Positions 34,288-42,480 of a stretch of 64,000 nt of DNA are shown in pieces. The notes beneath the pieces were generated by a model, which saw only the letters and a list, made by a program, of their open reading frames with translations, was not told where the DNA came from and did not search any database. The position numbers and the translations under genes are program-made. Position 1 is the stretch's first letter, and each line of letters starts with the position of its first letter. This DNA is from Protaetiibacter intestinalis (GTDB taxonomy: Bacteria > Actinomycetota > Actinomycetes > Actinomycetales > Microbacteriaceae): NCBI RefSeq assembly GCF_003627075.1, contig NZ_CP032630.1, positions 2,418,001-2,482,000 of the forward strand, written 5' to 3'.

Positions 34288-36978
34288 GTGAGCCACGACA
34301 CGGAGAGGATCCCGCTGCCCGGCATCCCGGCCGCTCCTCCCCGTTCGGGTTTCCCGCTCGTCGCCTCGCTCGCGCCGCTCGCCATGGCCGTCGTGCTGTG
34401 GGTGATGACCTCCTCGCCCTACGCGCTGCTGTTCGGCCTGCTCGGACCCGTCGTCGCCCTCGCGAGCGCGATGGACGCACGGCGGACGGCGCGTCGGGCC
34501 CGGCGCCGGGACGTGGCGGAGGCGCTGCGCCGCCTCGCCGAGCTGGAGCATCGCCTGGCCGACCGCGCGGCGACGCGGCGACGCGTCCTCGAGGCCGAGG
34601 GGCCGCCCCTCGGCGCGCGGGTCGCGGGTGAGGAGGAGCCCGGGTCCCTGCGGGTGCGGCTCGGCACGGGCGGCCTGCCCTCCGGCATCGAGTTCGTGCC
34701 GGAGGGCGACGTCGAGGCCCCGGAGCTCGCGGAGGCGGTCTCCCGGGTGCGCAGCCGGGGCTCCGTCGTCGACGGCGCCCCCGTGCTGCTCGGCGAGGTC
34801 GAGCTCGTCGCGCTCGGGCCGTCGCCGCTCGTGGCGGCCTTCGCGCGCGCCCTCGTGCTGCAGGCGGCCGCCGGATGCCGGCCCGAGGACGCGATCGTCG
34901 TCGTGCCCGAGGGGGAGCCCTGGGCGCGTCTGCTGCCGCACCCCGTCGAGACGGGAGAGGCGTGGGAGGTGCGCAGCGACGGGCGTCGCCTCCTCCGGAT
35001 CTCCACCCGGCACGAGGAGGGTGCGGCGCGGCCCGTCGTCGTGCGCCTGGGGGACGCCGCGGGTTCCCCGCCGCGCGTCGAGTCCGGGGGCGGCTCGATC
35101 GCGTTCCGACCCGCGTTGTGCTGCCGCGCGGAGGCGCGCTCCTCGGCCGTGGCGCTCGCCGACCGCGCCCGGCGTCGCGGCTGGCGCAGCGACACGGCGC
35201 TGCCGGAACGGGTGCCCCTCGCCCCCCTGCTGGCGGCTCCCGCGCCGGAGGGCGGCCTCTCGGCCGCCTTCGCCCGGGATGCCGACGGGCCGGTCGTCGT
35301 CGACCTCGACGCCGACGGGCCGCACGCGATCATCGCGGGCACGACGGGTTCCGGGAAGAGCGAACTGCTCGTGAGCTGGGTGCTCGCCCTCGCGGCGCAC
35401 CATCCGCCCGGCGAGCTGGGCTTCCTGCTCGTCGACTTCAAGGGCGGCGCGGCGTTCGCACCGCTCGCGGAGCTGCCGCACGTGCGCGGCATCGTGAGCG
35501 ACCTCGATGCCGCGACCGCGACGCGCGCGGTGAGCAGTCTGCGGGCCGAGCTGCAGCGCCGCGAACGCGAGCTCGCACGGGCGGGCGCCCGCGCGATCGC
35601 GGAGCTGCCCCCCGGGTCGCTCGCGCGGCTCGTCATCGTCGTCGACGAGTTCGCGGCGCTCGTCGCGCTCGACCCGGAGCTGCAGGGGGTGTTCTCCGAT
35701 CTCGCCGCGCGCGGCCGTTCGCTCGGGCTGCACCTCGTGCTCGGCACCCAGCGTCCCGCGGGCGTCGTCCGCGATGCGGTGCTCGCGAACATCACGCTGC
35801 GGATCTGCCTCCGGGTGCTCGACGCGGGCGACAGCGAGGCGCTCATGGGCACCCGGGCCGCCGCCGCGCTCCCCGCGGAGGCCCGTGGCCGGGCGCTGCT
35901 CGGGATGGGCGGGCGAGCCCGCCCCGTGCAGACGGCCCTCTCGACACCGCGAGACGCCGCGGCGCTCCGCGAGCGCTGGGCCGGGCATCCGGTGCCCGCC
36001 GAGCGGCCCTGGCTCGATCCGCTGCCGGCCGAGCTGCCCGAGTCCGCCCTCCCCGCCCGCGGTGGAGCGGGGACGGAGGCCGTCATCGGCCTCGTCGATC
36101 GTCCCGCGGAGCAGCGCCGCGTGCCGCTCGCCGTCGATCCCTGGACGGGTGGCCTGCTCGTCGTCGGTGCGGGCGGGGCGGGCCGGACGACCGCGCTCGC
36201 GATGCTCGCCCGCGTGACGGATGCCGCCGTGCGCTGGGTGCCGGACGACCCGGCCGAGCTGTGGCAGGCCCTCGTCGCGGAACCGGACGGACGCACCCTC
36301 GTGATCGCCGACGACCTCGACCGCACTCTCGCGATCGCCGATCCCGAGCAGCGGGCCGAGCTCGGCGAGCTCCTCGTGCGCACCGTCCGCGACGCGCGCC
36401 GCACCGGCCTCGGCCTCGCCGCGAGCGCGCGCGCGGTCGGCGGGGCGCTGCACGCCGTGCAGTCGGCGTTCGAGCACCGGCTGCTGCTGCGCCTGCCCAG
36501 CCGCGAGGAGCACCTGCTCGCGGGCGGCGAGCTCGGCGGTCACCGCGCGGACCGCCGGCCGGGCGGTGCCGTCTGGCGGGGTTCGGAGGCGCAGCTCGCC
36601 GTCCCCGGGGGGCCGGTTCCCGCGCCCTGGCGGGCGAGCCTCCGCGACGCGAGGCTCGGCGTAGGGGAGTGGGCGGTCGTCTCGCCGCACCCCGCACGGC
36701 TCATCGCGGCCTGGACCGCCCGGGGCGTCGACGCGGGGCCCGCCGGTGCCGTGCCCCGGCCGGCGGTCGTCGTCGGCGACGTCGACGACTGGCTCGCCGA
36801 CTACGCGGCGCTCGGCGCCGTGCGCCGGGAGGGGCGGATGCTGCTCCTCGGTTGCACGGCCGCCGACCATCGCGCCCTCACCCGGCTGCGCACGCCGCTG
36901 CCGCCGCTCGGGCGGGCCGACGGCGAGGCGTGGCTCGTCGAGGGCGGCGAGACCGGTCGCGTGCGGGTGGTGCCCTGA
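34288..36978 (+). CDS. FtsK/SpoIIIE-type ATPase, EccC-like type VII secretion motor
   Basis: An 896-aa membrane ATPase. Two close hydrophobic segments at about 18-60 and a basic/coiled region resemble the N-terminus of EccC. The first FtsK/SpoIIIE domain is intact: Walker A AGTTGSGKS (Lys357), Walker B LVIVVDEFAAL. A second domain has a defective P-loop, GAGGAGRT, with Arg633 replacing Lys, and Walker B TLVIADDL. The third ATPase domain of canonical EccC is missing. No WXG100 substrate or other Ecc gene lies in the window. Placed 88 nt after the FHA gene; no good SD and possibly its own promoter. DNA translocation is less likely than protein export. Confidence 0.85.
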   Translation: MSHDTERIPLPGIPAAPPRSGFPLVASLAPLAMAVVLWVMTSSPYALLFGLLGPVVALASAMDARRTARRARRRDVAEALRRLAELEHRLADRAATRRRVLEAEGPPLGARVAGEEEPGSLRVRLGTGGLPSGIEFVPEGDVEAPELAEAVSRVRSRGSVVDGAPVLLGEVELVALGPSPLVAAFARALVLQAAAGCRPEDAIVVVPEGEPWARLLPHPVETGEAWEVRSDGRRLLRISTRHEEGAARPVVVRLGDAAGSPPRVESGGGSIAFRPALCCRAEARSSAVALADRARRRGWRSDTALPERVPLAPLLAAPAPEGGLSAAFARDADGPVVVDLDADGPHAIIAGTTGSGKSELLVSWVLALAAHHPPGELGFLLVDFKGGAAFAPLAELPHVRGIVSDLDAATATRAVSSLRAELQRRERELARAGARAIAELPPGSLARLVIVVDEFAALVALDPELQGVFSDLAARGRSLGLHLVLGTQRPAGVVRDAVLANITLRICLRVLDAGDSEALMGTRAAAALPAEARGRALLGMGGRARPVQTALSTPRDAAALRERWAGHPVPAERPWLDPLPAELPESALPARGGAGTEAVIGLVDRPAEQRRVPLAVDPWTGGLLVVGAGGAGRTTALAMLARVTDAAVRWVPDDPAELWQALVAEPDGRTLVIADDLDRTLAIADPEQRAELGELLVRTVRDARRTGLGLAASARAVGGALHAVQSAFEHRLLLRLPSREEHLLAGGELGGHRADRRPGGAVWRGSEAQLAVPGGPVPAPWRASLRDARLGVGEWAVVSPHPARLIAAWTARGVDAGPAGAVPRPAVVVGDVDDWLADYAALGAVRREGRMLLLGCTAADHRALTRLRTPLPPLGRADGEAWLVEGGETGRVRVVP

Positions 36979-36985
36979 GCTCAGG
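36974..36985. other. Palindrome spanning two convergent stop codons
   Basis: CCTGAGCTCAGG contains both the TGA of the FtsK-like gene and the TGA of ald on the other strand. The genes are separated by only 2 nt, so transcripts overlap or end inside the opposite gene. Probably a by-product of compact packing. Confidence 0.5.
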
Positions 36986-38096
36986 CGAGCCCGAGCTGGG
37001 CCTCCTCGACCTCGACGCCGAGGGCGGCCGCCACGGCGGCGTTGACCACCCGGCCCGCGTGCACGTTGAGACCGCGCGCGAGCGCCGCATCCGCGCGCAG
37101 CGCCTCGCGCCAGCCTGCGTTCGCGATCGCCCGCACGTAGGGCAGCGTCGCGTTGGTGAGGGCGTAGGTGGAGGTGTTGGCGACCGCGCCCGGCATGTTC
37201 GCGACGCAGTAGAACAGCGAGCCGTGCACCGTGAAGGTCGGGTCGGTGTGGGTCGTGGGATGCGAGTCCTCGAAGCAGCCGCCCTGGTCGATCGCGATGT
37301 CGACGAGCACGCTGCCCGGCTTCATCCGGGCCACGAGGGCGTTGGTCACGAGCTTCGGAGCCTTCGCCCCCGGCACGAGGACGGAGCCGATCACGAGGTC
37401 GGCGTCGAGCACGGCGCGCTCGATCTCGAAGCTGTTGGATGCGATCGTGCGGACCCTGCCCATGTAGTGCGCGTCGAGCTCGCGCAGTCGGGCGATGTTC
37501 GTGTCGAGCACGGTGACCTGGGCGCCGAGCCCCACCGCCACCTCGATCGCGTTCGTCCCGGCGACCCCGCCGCCGAGCACGACGATGTGGGCCGACCGGG
37601 TCCCGGGCACGCCCGGCACGAGGAGCCCCGGGCCGCCGTGCGGCCGCATCATGACGTTCGCGCCGACGATCGGCGCGAGGCGGCCCGCCACCTCGCTCAT
37701 GGGGGCGAGGAGCGGCAGGGCACCCGACGGCAGCTGCACGGTCTCGTACGCGATCGCGGTGACGCCGCTCGCGACGAGCGCGTGCGTGAGCTCGGGCTCC
37801 GCGGCGAGGTGCAGATAGGTGAACAGCACGAGCCCGTCGCGGAATCGCGGGTACTCGCTCTCGATCGGCTCCTTGACCTTGAGCACGAGCTCGGCCTCGC
37901 CCCACGCCGTCTCCGCGTCCGGCACGATGCGCGCTCCGGCGTCCGCGTACGCCGCGTCGGTGAGGGAGGAGCCGAGCCCGGCTCCGCTCTCGATGAGCAC
38001 CTCGTGCCCGTTCGCGGTCAGGTCGTGCACCCCCGACGGGGTGATGGCCACCCGGAACTCGTTGTTCTTGACCTCGCTCGGAACCCCGACCTTCAT
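36981..38096 (-). CDS. ald: Alanine dehydrogenase
   Basis: A 371-aa NAD-dependent enzyme converting L-alanine to pyruvate and ammonia. It starts MKVGVPSEVKNNEFRVAITP, has the Rossmann motif VVLGGGVAGTNA near residue 173, the substrate-site stretch YLHLAAEPELT and the C-terminal ALTNATLPYV. Length is standard. It could recycle alanine produced when the omega-aminotransferase uses pyruvate as acceptor. Probably leaderless: a TACTCT box lies 6 nt before ATG. Confidence 0.96.
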   Translation of the reverse strand: MKVGVPSEVKNNEFRVAITPSGVHDLTANGHEVLIESGAGLGSSLTDAAYADAGARIVPDAETAWGEAELVLKVKEPIESEYPRFRDGLVLFTYLHLAAEPELTHALVASGVTAIAYETVQLPSGALPLLAPMSEVAGRLAPIVGANVMMRPHGGPGLLVPGVPGTRSAHIVVLGGGVAGTNAIEVAVGLGAQVTVLDTNIARLRELDAHYMGRVRTIASNSFEIERAVLDADLVIGSVLVPGAKAPKLVTNALVARMKPGSVLVDIAIDQGGCFEDSHPTTHTDPTFTVHGSLFYCVANMPGAVANTSTYALTNATLPYVRAIANAGWREALRADAALARGLNVHAGRVVNAAVAAALGVEVEEAQLGLA

Positions 38097-38102
38097 ATCG
38101 CC

Positions 38103-38108
38103 AGAGTA
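38103..38108 (-). promoter_or_regulatory. -10 box of a probable leaderless promoter (ald)
   Basis: TACTCT on the minus strand, 6 nt before the ald start codon at 38096; no Shine-Dalgarno upstream. Confidence 0.55.
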
Positions 38109-38155
38109 GTCGCGGATACCGAGGATTCCGAAGGAGAAGTACGTCTTCTGATGCT

Positions 38156-38181
38156 GATTTCGTGAAATCTATGTTTCGAAA
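38156..38181. promoter_or_regulatory. Twin AT-rich palindromes between ald and potD
   Basis: GATTTC-GT-GAAATC (38156-38169) and TTTCGAAA (38174-38181), centred about one to two helical turns apart, in an unusually A/T-rich patch. They lie about 50 nt upstream of the ald -10 box and about 105 nt before potD. Suited to a shared regulator of alanine and polyamine use, for example an Lrp/AldR-type protein. Confidence 0.45.
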
Positions 38182-38285
38182 TGGACGCTTTTGCCCGTTC
38201 GGTACGTCTGCTGCGTCGCGATGTGTCAGTATCAACCCACGGCATCGCCGCCTGTGCCCGCGCACCACGTGAAGGAGTCCAACCG

Positions 38286-39497
38286 ATGACCCGGTCGCTT
38301 CCCGAAGACCCGCTGATCCGCAGCCTCGTCATCCAGGCGCGCCGTCACCAGATGAGCCGCCGCGCCGTGCTCGCCGGTGCCGGAGCCGGAGCCGCGGCGC
38401 TGACCCTGGCCGCATGCGCGCCCGAGGGCAGCGGCAAGCCGACCCCCGCGGAGGACAACTCGGCCAACGACCCGACCCTCACCTGGGCCAACTGGGCGCT
38501 CTACCTCGACGAGGACGACGACGGCAACCACCCCACCCTCGAGGCGTTCACCGAGGCGACCGGCATCACCGTCGACTACCGCGTCGACATCGACGACAAC
38601 AACTCCTTCTACGCGAAGGTCAAGGACCAGCTGGCCCTCGGCCAGCACATCGGCTCCGACCTCGTGTGCCTCACCGACTGGATGGTGAGCCGCTGGATCC
38701 GCCTCGGCTACACGCAGACGTTCACCGACGCGAACCTCCCGAACGCGCGGGCCAACCTCGAGCCGAGCCTGCTGAACGTCGACTTCGACCCGGGGCGCAC
38801 GCAGTCGCTGCCGTGGCAGGGTGGCTTCGCCGGCATCTGCTGGAACAAGGAGAAGGTGCCGAACGGCCTCAAGTCGGTCAGCGACCTGTGGGATCCCTCC
38901 CTCAAGGGCCGCGTCGGCGTGCTGAGCGAGATGCGCGACACGATCGGCGTGATCATGCTCGAGCAGGGCGTCGACATCTCGGGCGACTTCACGGACGACC
39001 AGTTCGGCGCCGCGATCGACCTCTTCCGCGAGCAGGTCGAGAGCGGGCAGATCCGCAACATCAAGGGCAACTCGTACATCGACGACCTCGCCAACGAGGA
39101 CACCCTCGCGGCGATCGTCTGGTCGGGCGACGTCACGACGCTCAACCTCGAGAACGGCGACCGCTGGGAGTTCGCGCTCCCCGAGGCGGGCGGCACGATC
39201 TGGAACGACAACTTCATGATCCCCGTGGGCTCGCCGCGCAAGACGAACGCCGAGAAGCTCATCGACTTCTACTACGACCCCGAGATCGCCGCCGAGGTGG
39301 CGGCGTGGGTGAACTACATCACCCCCGTCGTCGGCGCGAAGGAGGCGGCCGAGGCGATCGATCCCGAGCTCGTCGACAACCAGCTGATCTTCCCGAACGA
39401 GGAGACGCTCTCCCAGGTCAAGCGGTTCCGCTCGCTCACCCCCGCCCAGGAGCAGGCCTACGGTGCCGAGTTCCAGTCGGTGCTGATCGGCGCCTGA
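38286..39497 (+). CDS. potD: Polyamine ABC importer substrate-binding lipoprotein (PotD type)
   Basis: A 403-aa extracellular binding protein. The signal region MSRRAVLAGAGAGAAALTL has twin Arg and ends in a lipobox LAAC, so it may be exported by Tat and lipidated. The mature part begins with TWANWALYLDED and follows the PotD/PotF fold (spermidine/putrescine). ATG 38286 has a clear GAAGGAG site; an upstream in-frame start adds unlikely residues. First gene of a potDABC operon. Confidence 0.9.
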   Translation: MTRSLPEDPLIRSLVIQARRHQMSRRAVLAGAGAGAAALTLAACAPEGSGKPTPAEDNSANDPTLTWANWALYLDEDDDGNHPTLEAFTEATGITVDYRVDIDDNNSFYAKVKDQLALGQHIGSDLVCLTDWMVSRWIRLGYTQTFTDANLPNARANLEPSLLNVDFDPGRTQSLPWQGGFAGICWNKEKVPNGLKSVSDLWDPSLKGRVGVLSEMRDTIGVIMLEQGVDISGDFTDDQFGAAIDLFREQVESGQIRNIKGNSYIDDLANEDTLAAIVWSGDVTTLNLENGDRWEFALPEAGGTIWNDNFMIPVGSPRKTNAEKLIDFYYDPEIAAEVAAWVNYITPVVGAKEAAEAIDPELVDNQLIFPNEETLSQVKRFRSLTPAQEQAYGAEFQSVLIGA

Positions 39498-40693
39498 TGG
39501 CCGGATCGTTCGACGAGTCGGGAGCCGACCTCGAACTGGTCGGCGTCACGAAGCGGTTCCCGGGGTTCACGGCGCTCGAGAACCTCAACCTGATGATCCC
39601 CGCGGGATCGTTCTTCGCCCTGCTCGGTCCGTCCGGATGCGGCAAGACCACGACCCTGCGTCTCGTCGCGGGCCTCGAGGAGCCGACCGCCGGTCGCATC
39701 CTGATCGGCGGGAAGGACGTCACCGCCAGCAAGCCGCACCAGCGGCCCGTCAACACGGTGTTCCAGAGCTACGCCCTGTTCCCGCACATGACGGTGCTCG
39801 CGAACGTGGAGTTCGGCCTCAAGCGCCGCGGCATCGCGAACGCGCACGCCCTCGCGCACGAGGCGCTCCGGCTCGTCGAGCTCGATCATGTGGCGTCCCG
39901 CCGGCCCACCCAGCTCTCGGGCGGTCAGCAGCAGCGCGTCGCGCTCGCCCGCGCGATCGTCAACCGGCCGGCCCTCCTGCTGCTCGACGAGCCGCTCGGC
40001 GCCCTCGACCTGAAGCTCCGCCGTCAGATGCAGCTCGAGCTCAAGACGATCCAGGGCGAGGTGGGGCTCACCTTCCTCCATGTGACCCACGACCAGGAGG
40101 AGGCCATGACGATGGCCGACACGGTCGCCGTCATGAACAAGGGCCGCATCGAGCAGATGGGCGCCCCGGAGGAGCTCTACGAGCTGCCGCGCACCGCCTT
40201 CGTCGCCAACTTCCTCGGTCAGTCGAACCTGTTCACGGGGGAGGTGGTCGAATCCGGCAAGGATGCGCTCACCGTCGACATCGCCGGGCTCGGCCTCAAG
40301 GTGCCGCGGGAGCGCGCCCAGCGCCACGCCGGCGAGGTGACGATCGGCGTGCGGCCCGAGAAGCTCACGCTGCTCACCGCGAAGCCCACGGTCGCCGCGG
40401 GCGTCAACGTGCTCGGTCCGGGCGTCGTGACGGACGTGTCGTTCACGGGCGTGAGCACCCAGTACCTCGTGCAGGTGCCGGGGCTGCCCGTCATCACGGT
40501 GTTCGCGCAGAACATGGCGTTCGGCCCCGTCGTCGAGGCGGGCGCCGAGGTGTGGGTGTCGTGGCGGGTCGAGCACAGCTTCGGTCTCGCCGACGAGCCG
40601 GCGCCCGAACCCAAGTTCGCGGACGACGACGACACCAAGACCATCGCGGTGCAGCGCAGGCAGCGCCTCGAGGACGAGCTGGAAGAGGCCTGA
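39497..40693 (+). CDS. potA: Polyamine ABC importer ATPase (PotA)
   Basis: A 398-aa cassette ATPase: Walker A GPSGCGKTT, Q-loop FQSYALFPHM, signature LSGGQQQRVALAR, Walker B LLLLDEPLGALD, H-loop LHVTHDQEEAM and a C-terminal TOBE domain from about residue 260. The start overlaps the potD stop (TGATG). Typical of spermidine/putrescine importers. Confidence 0.93.
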   Translation: MAGSFDESGADLELVGVTKRFPGFTALENLNLMIPAGSFFALLGPSGCGKTTTLRLVAGLEEPTAGRILIGGKDVTASKPHQRPVNTVFQSYALFPHMTVLANVEFGLKRRGIANAHALAHEALRLVELDHVASRRPTQLSGGQQQRVALARAIVNRPALLLLDEPLGALDLKLRRQMQLELKTIQGEVGLTFLHVTHDQEEAMTMADTVAVMNKGRIEQMGAPEELYELPRTAFVANFLGQSNLFTGEVVESGKDALTVDIAGLGLKVPRERAQRHAGEVTIGVRPEKLTLLTAKPTVAAGVNVLGPGVVTDVSFTGVSTQYLVQVPGLPVITVFAQNMAFGPVVEAGAEVWVSWRVEHSFGLADEPAPEPKFADDDDTKTIAVQRRQRLEDELEEA

Positions 40694-40694
40694 G

Positions 40695-41609
40695 GTGGCC
40701 TTCGGAGCCTTCGCCAACACCGGCCCCGACCTCTCGGCAGCGGCCCCGCGCCGTCGCAGCTACATCGCCCTCATCCTGCTGCTGCCCGGTGTGCTCTACC
40801 TCGTCGCGACCTTCGTCGCACCGCTCGTCTCGCTCGTGCTCACGAGCTTCAAGGAGCCGGGCGGGAACTTCGAGGTCGGCGAGTACGTGTTCGCGTTCCG
40901 CTGGGAGAACTACACCGAGGCGCTCGGTCGTTTCGGCGAGATCTTCCTGCGCACCTTCGGGTTCTCGGCCATCGCGACGGTGCTCGCGCTGCTCATCAGC
41001 TACCCGCTCGCGTACTTCATCGGCGTGACGCTGCGGCGCTATCCGCTCTGGCAGAGCCTCACGCTCATCCTCGTCATCGCGCCGTTCTTCATCAGCTTCC
41101 TGCTGCGCACGCTCGCCCTCAAGGCGATCTTCGCCGACGAGGGCCCCGTCGTGACCGCGCTCCAGTCGGTCGGCATCCTCGGCCCCGAGGACTACCTCAA
41201 CGGCACCGCCTTCACCGTCATCCTCGGCCTCACCTACAACTACATCCCCTTCATGACGCTGCCGATCTACGCCTCCCTCGAGCGGCTGGACCTGCGGTAC
41301 GTGGAGGCGGGGGGCGACCTCTACGCGGGCCCCGCGCAGCGGTTCTGGCGCATCATCCTGCCGCTCTCGCTGCCGGGTGTGGTCTCGGGGACCCTGCTGA
41401 CCTTCATCCCGGCCTCCGGCGACTACGTCAACGCGAGCAAGGACTTCCTCGGGTCCACGAGCACGACGATGGCGGGCAACGTCATCAACGACATGTTCTT
41501 CCAGAGCTTCTACCCGGTCTCGGCGGCCGTGTCGATCCTGCTCATGATCGCCATCCTCATCCCCGTGATCGCCTACGTGGCCAAGAGCGGATCGGAGGAG
41601 CTGCTGTGA
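40695..41609 (+). CDS. potB: Polyamine ABC permease (PotB)
   Basis: A 304-aa permease with six membrane helices and the cytoplasmic coupling loop VEAGGDLYAGPAQRFWRIIL near residue 206, as in PotB. GTG start 1 nt after the potA stop and a 4-nt overlap with potC. Confidence 0.92.
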   Translation: MAFGAFANTGPDLSAAAPRRRSYIALILLLPGVLYLVATFVAPLVSLVLTSFKEPGGNFEVGEYVFAFRWENYTEALGRFGEIFLRTFGFSAIATVLALLISYPLAYFIGVTLRRYPLWQSLTLILVIAPFFISFLLRTLALKAIFADEGPVVTALQSVGILGPEDYLNGTAFTVILGLTYNYIPFMTLPIYASLERLDLRYVEAGGDLYAGPAQRFWRIILPLSLPGVVSGTLLTFIPASGDYVNASKDFLGSTSTTMAGNVINDMFFQSFYPVSAAVSILLMIAILIPVIAYVAKSGSEELL

Positions 41610-42478
41610 CGACGCAGGGTGCCGCCGTGCTCGCCGAGACGGAGAGCACGCCACGGAGGCAGCGGCGGCCGCGCAACGGACGCGGGGGTGCCGGCTCGCT
41701 CGTGCTCGGGGTGTACTCGCTCCTCGCGCTCGGGCTCATGCTCATCCCGATCGTCTACACGATCGTGTTCTCCTTCAACTCGGCCCGCCGCACCAACATC
41801 GTCTGGCGCGGATTCACCTTCGACAACTGGCTCGACATCTGCGACGACGCGCGTGTGTGCGAAGCCTTCGGCAACAGCATCATCGTGGGCGTCTCGGCGA
41901 CCGTCGCGGCCACGATCCTCGGCACGATGATCGCGATCGCGATCGTGCGGTACACCTTCCGGCTGCGCACGCTCGTGACGGTGCTGCTGTTCCTGCCGAT
42001 GGCGACCCCGGAGGTCGTGCTGGGCTCCGGGCTCGGATCGCAGTTCGTCAACTTCGGCGTCGAGCGCGGGCTGTGGACGGTCATCGTCGCCCACATCATG
42101 TTCTGCATCAGCTTCGTCGTGGTGACGGTGCGCGCCCGCGTCGCGAGCCTCGACCCCGCGCTCGAGGAGGCGGGCCGCGATCTCTACGCGAGCCCCGCAC
42201 AGGTGTTCTGGCGGGTCACGCTGCCGCTGCTCATGCCCGGCATCCTCGCCGCCGCGCTGCTGTGCTTCGCGCTCAGCTTCGACGACTTCATCATCACCAA
42301 CTTCGTCTCCGGCAACGCCGAGACCTTCCCGAAGTTCGTCTACGTCGCGGCCTCCCGCGGCATCCCGCCGCAGGCCAACGTCATCGCATCCGCCGTGTTC
42401 GTGCTGGCGATCCTCATCGTCGTGATCGCCCAGCTCTCGGCGAGCGCGCGCCGGCGGAAGCTCGCGAAGTCGGGCTGA
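41606..42478 (+). CDS. potC: Polyamine ABC permease (PotC)
   Basis: A 290-aa permease with six helices after a charged N-terminus; coupling loop EEAGRDLYASPAQVFWRV near residue 186 and the family motif FALSFDDFIITNF. Completes the PotDABC importer. Confidence 0.92.
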   Translation: MTTQGAAVLAETESTPRRQRRPRNGRGGAGSLVLGVYSLLALGLMLIPIVYTIVFSFNSARRTNIVWRGFTFDNWLDICDDARVCEAFGNSIIVGVSATVAATILGTMIAIAIVRYTFRLRTLVTVLLFLPMATPEVVLGSGLGSQFVNFGVERGLWTVIVAHIMFCISFVVVTVRARVASLDPALEEAGRDLYASPAQVFWRVTLPLLMPGILAAALLCFALSFDDFIITNFVSGNAETFPKFVYVAASRGIPPQANVIASAVFVLAILIVVIAQLSASARRRKLAKSG

Positions 42479-42480
42479 GC

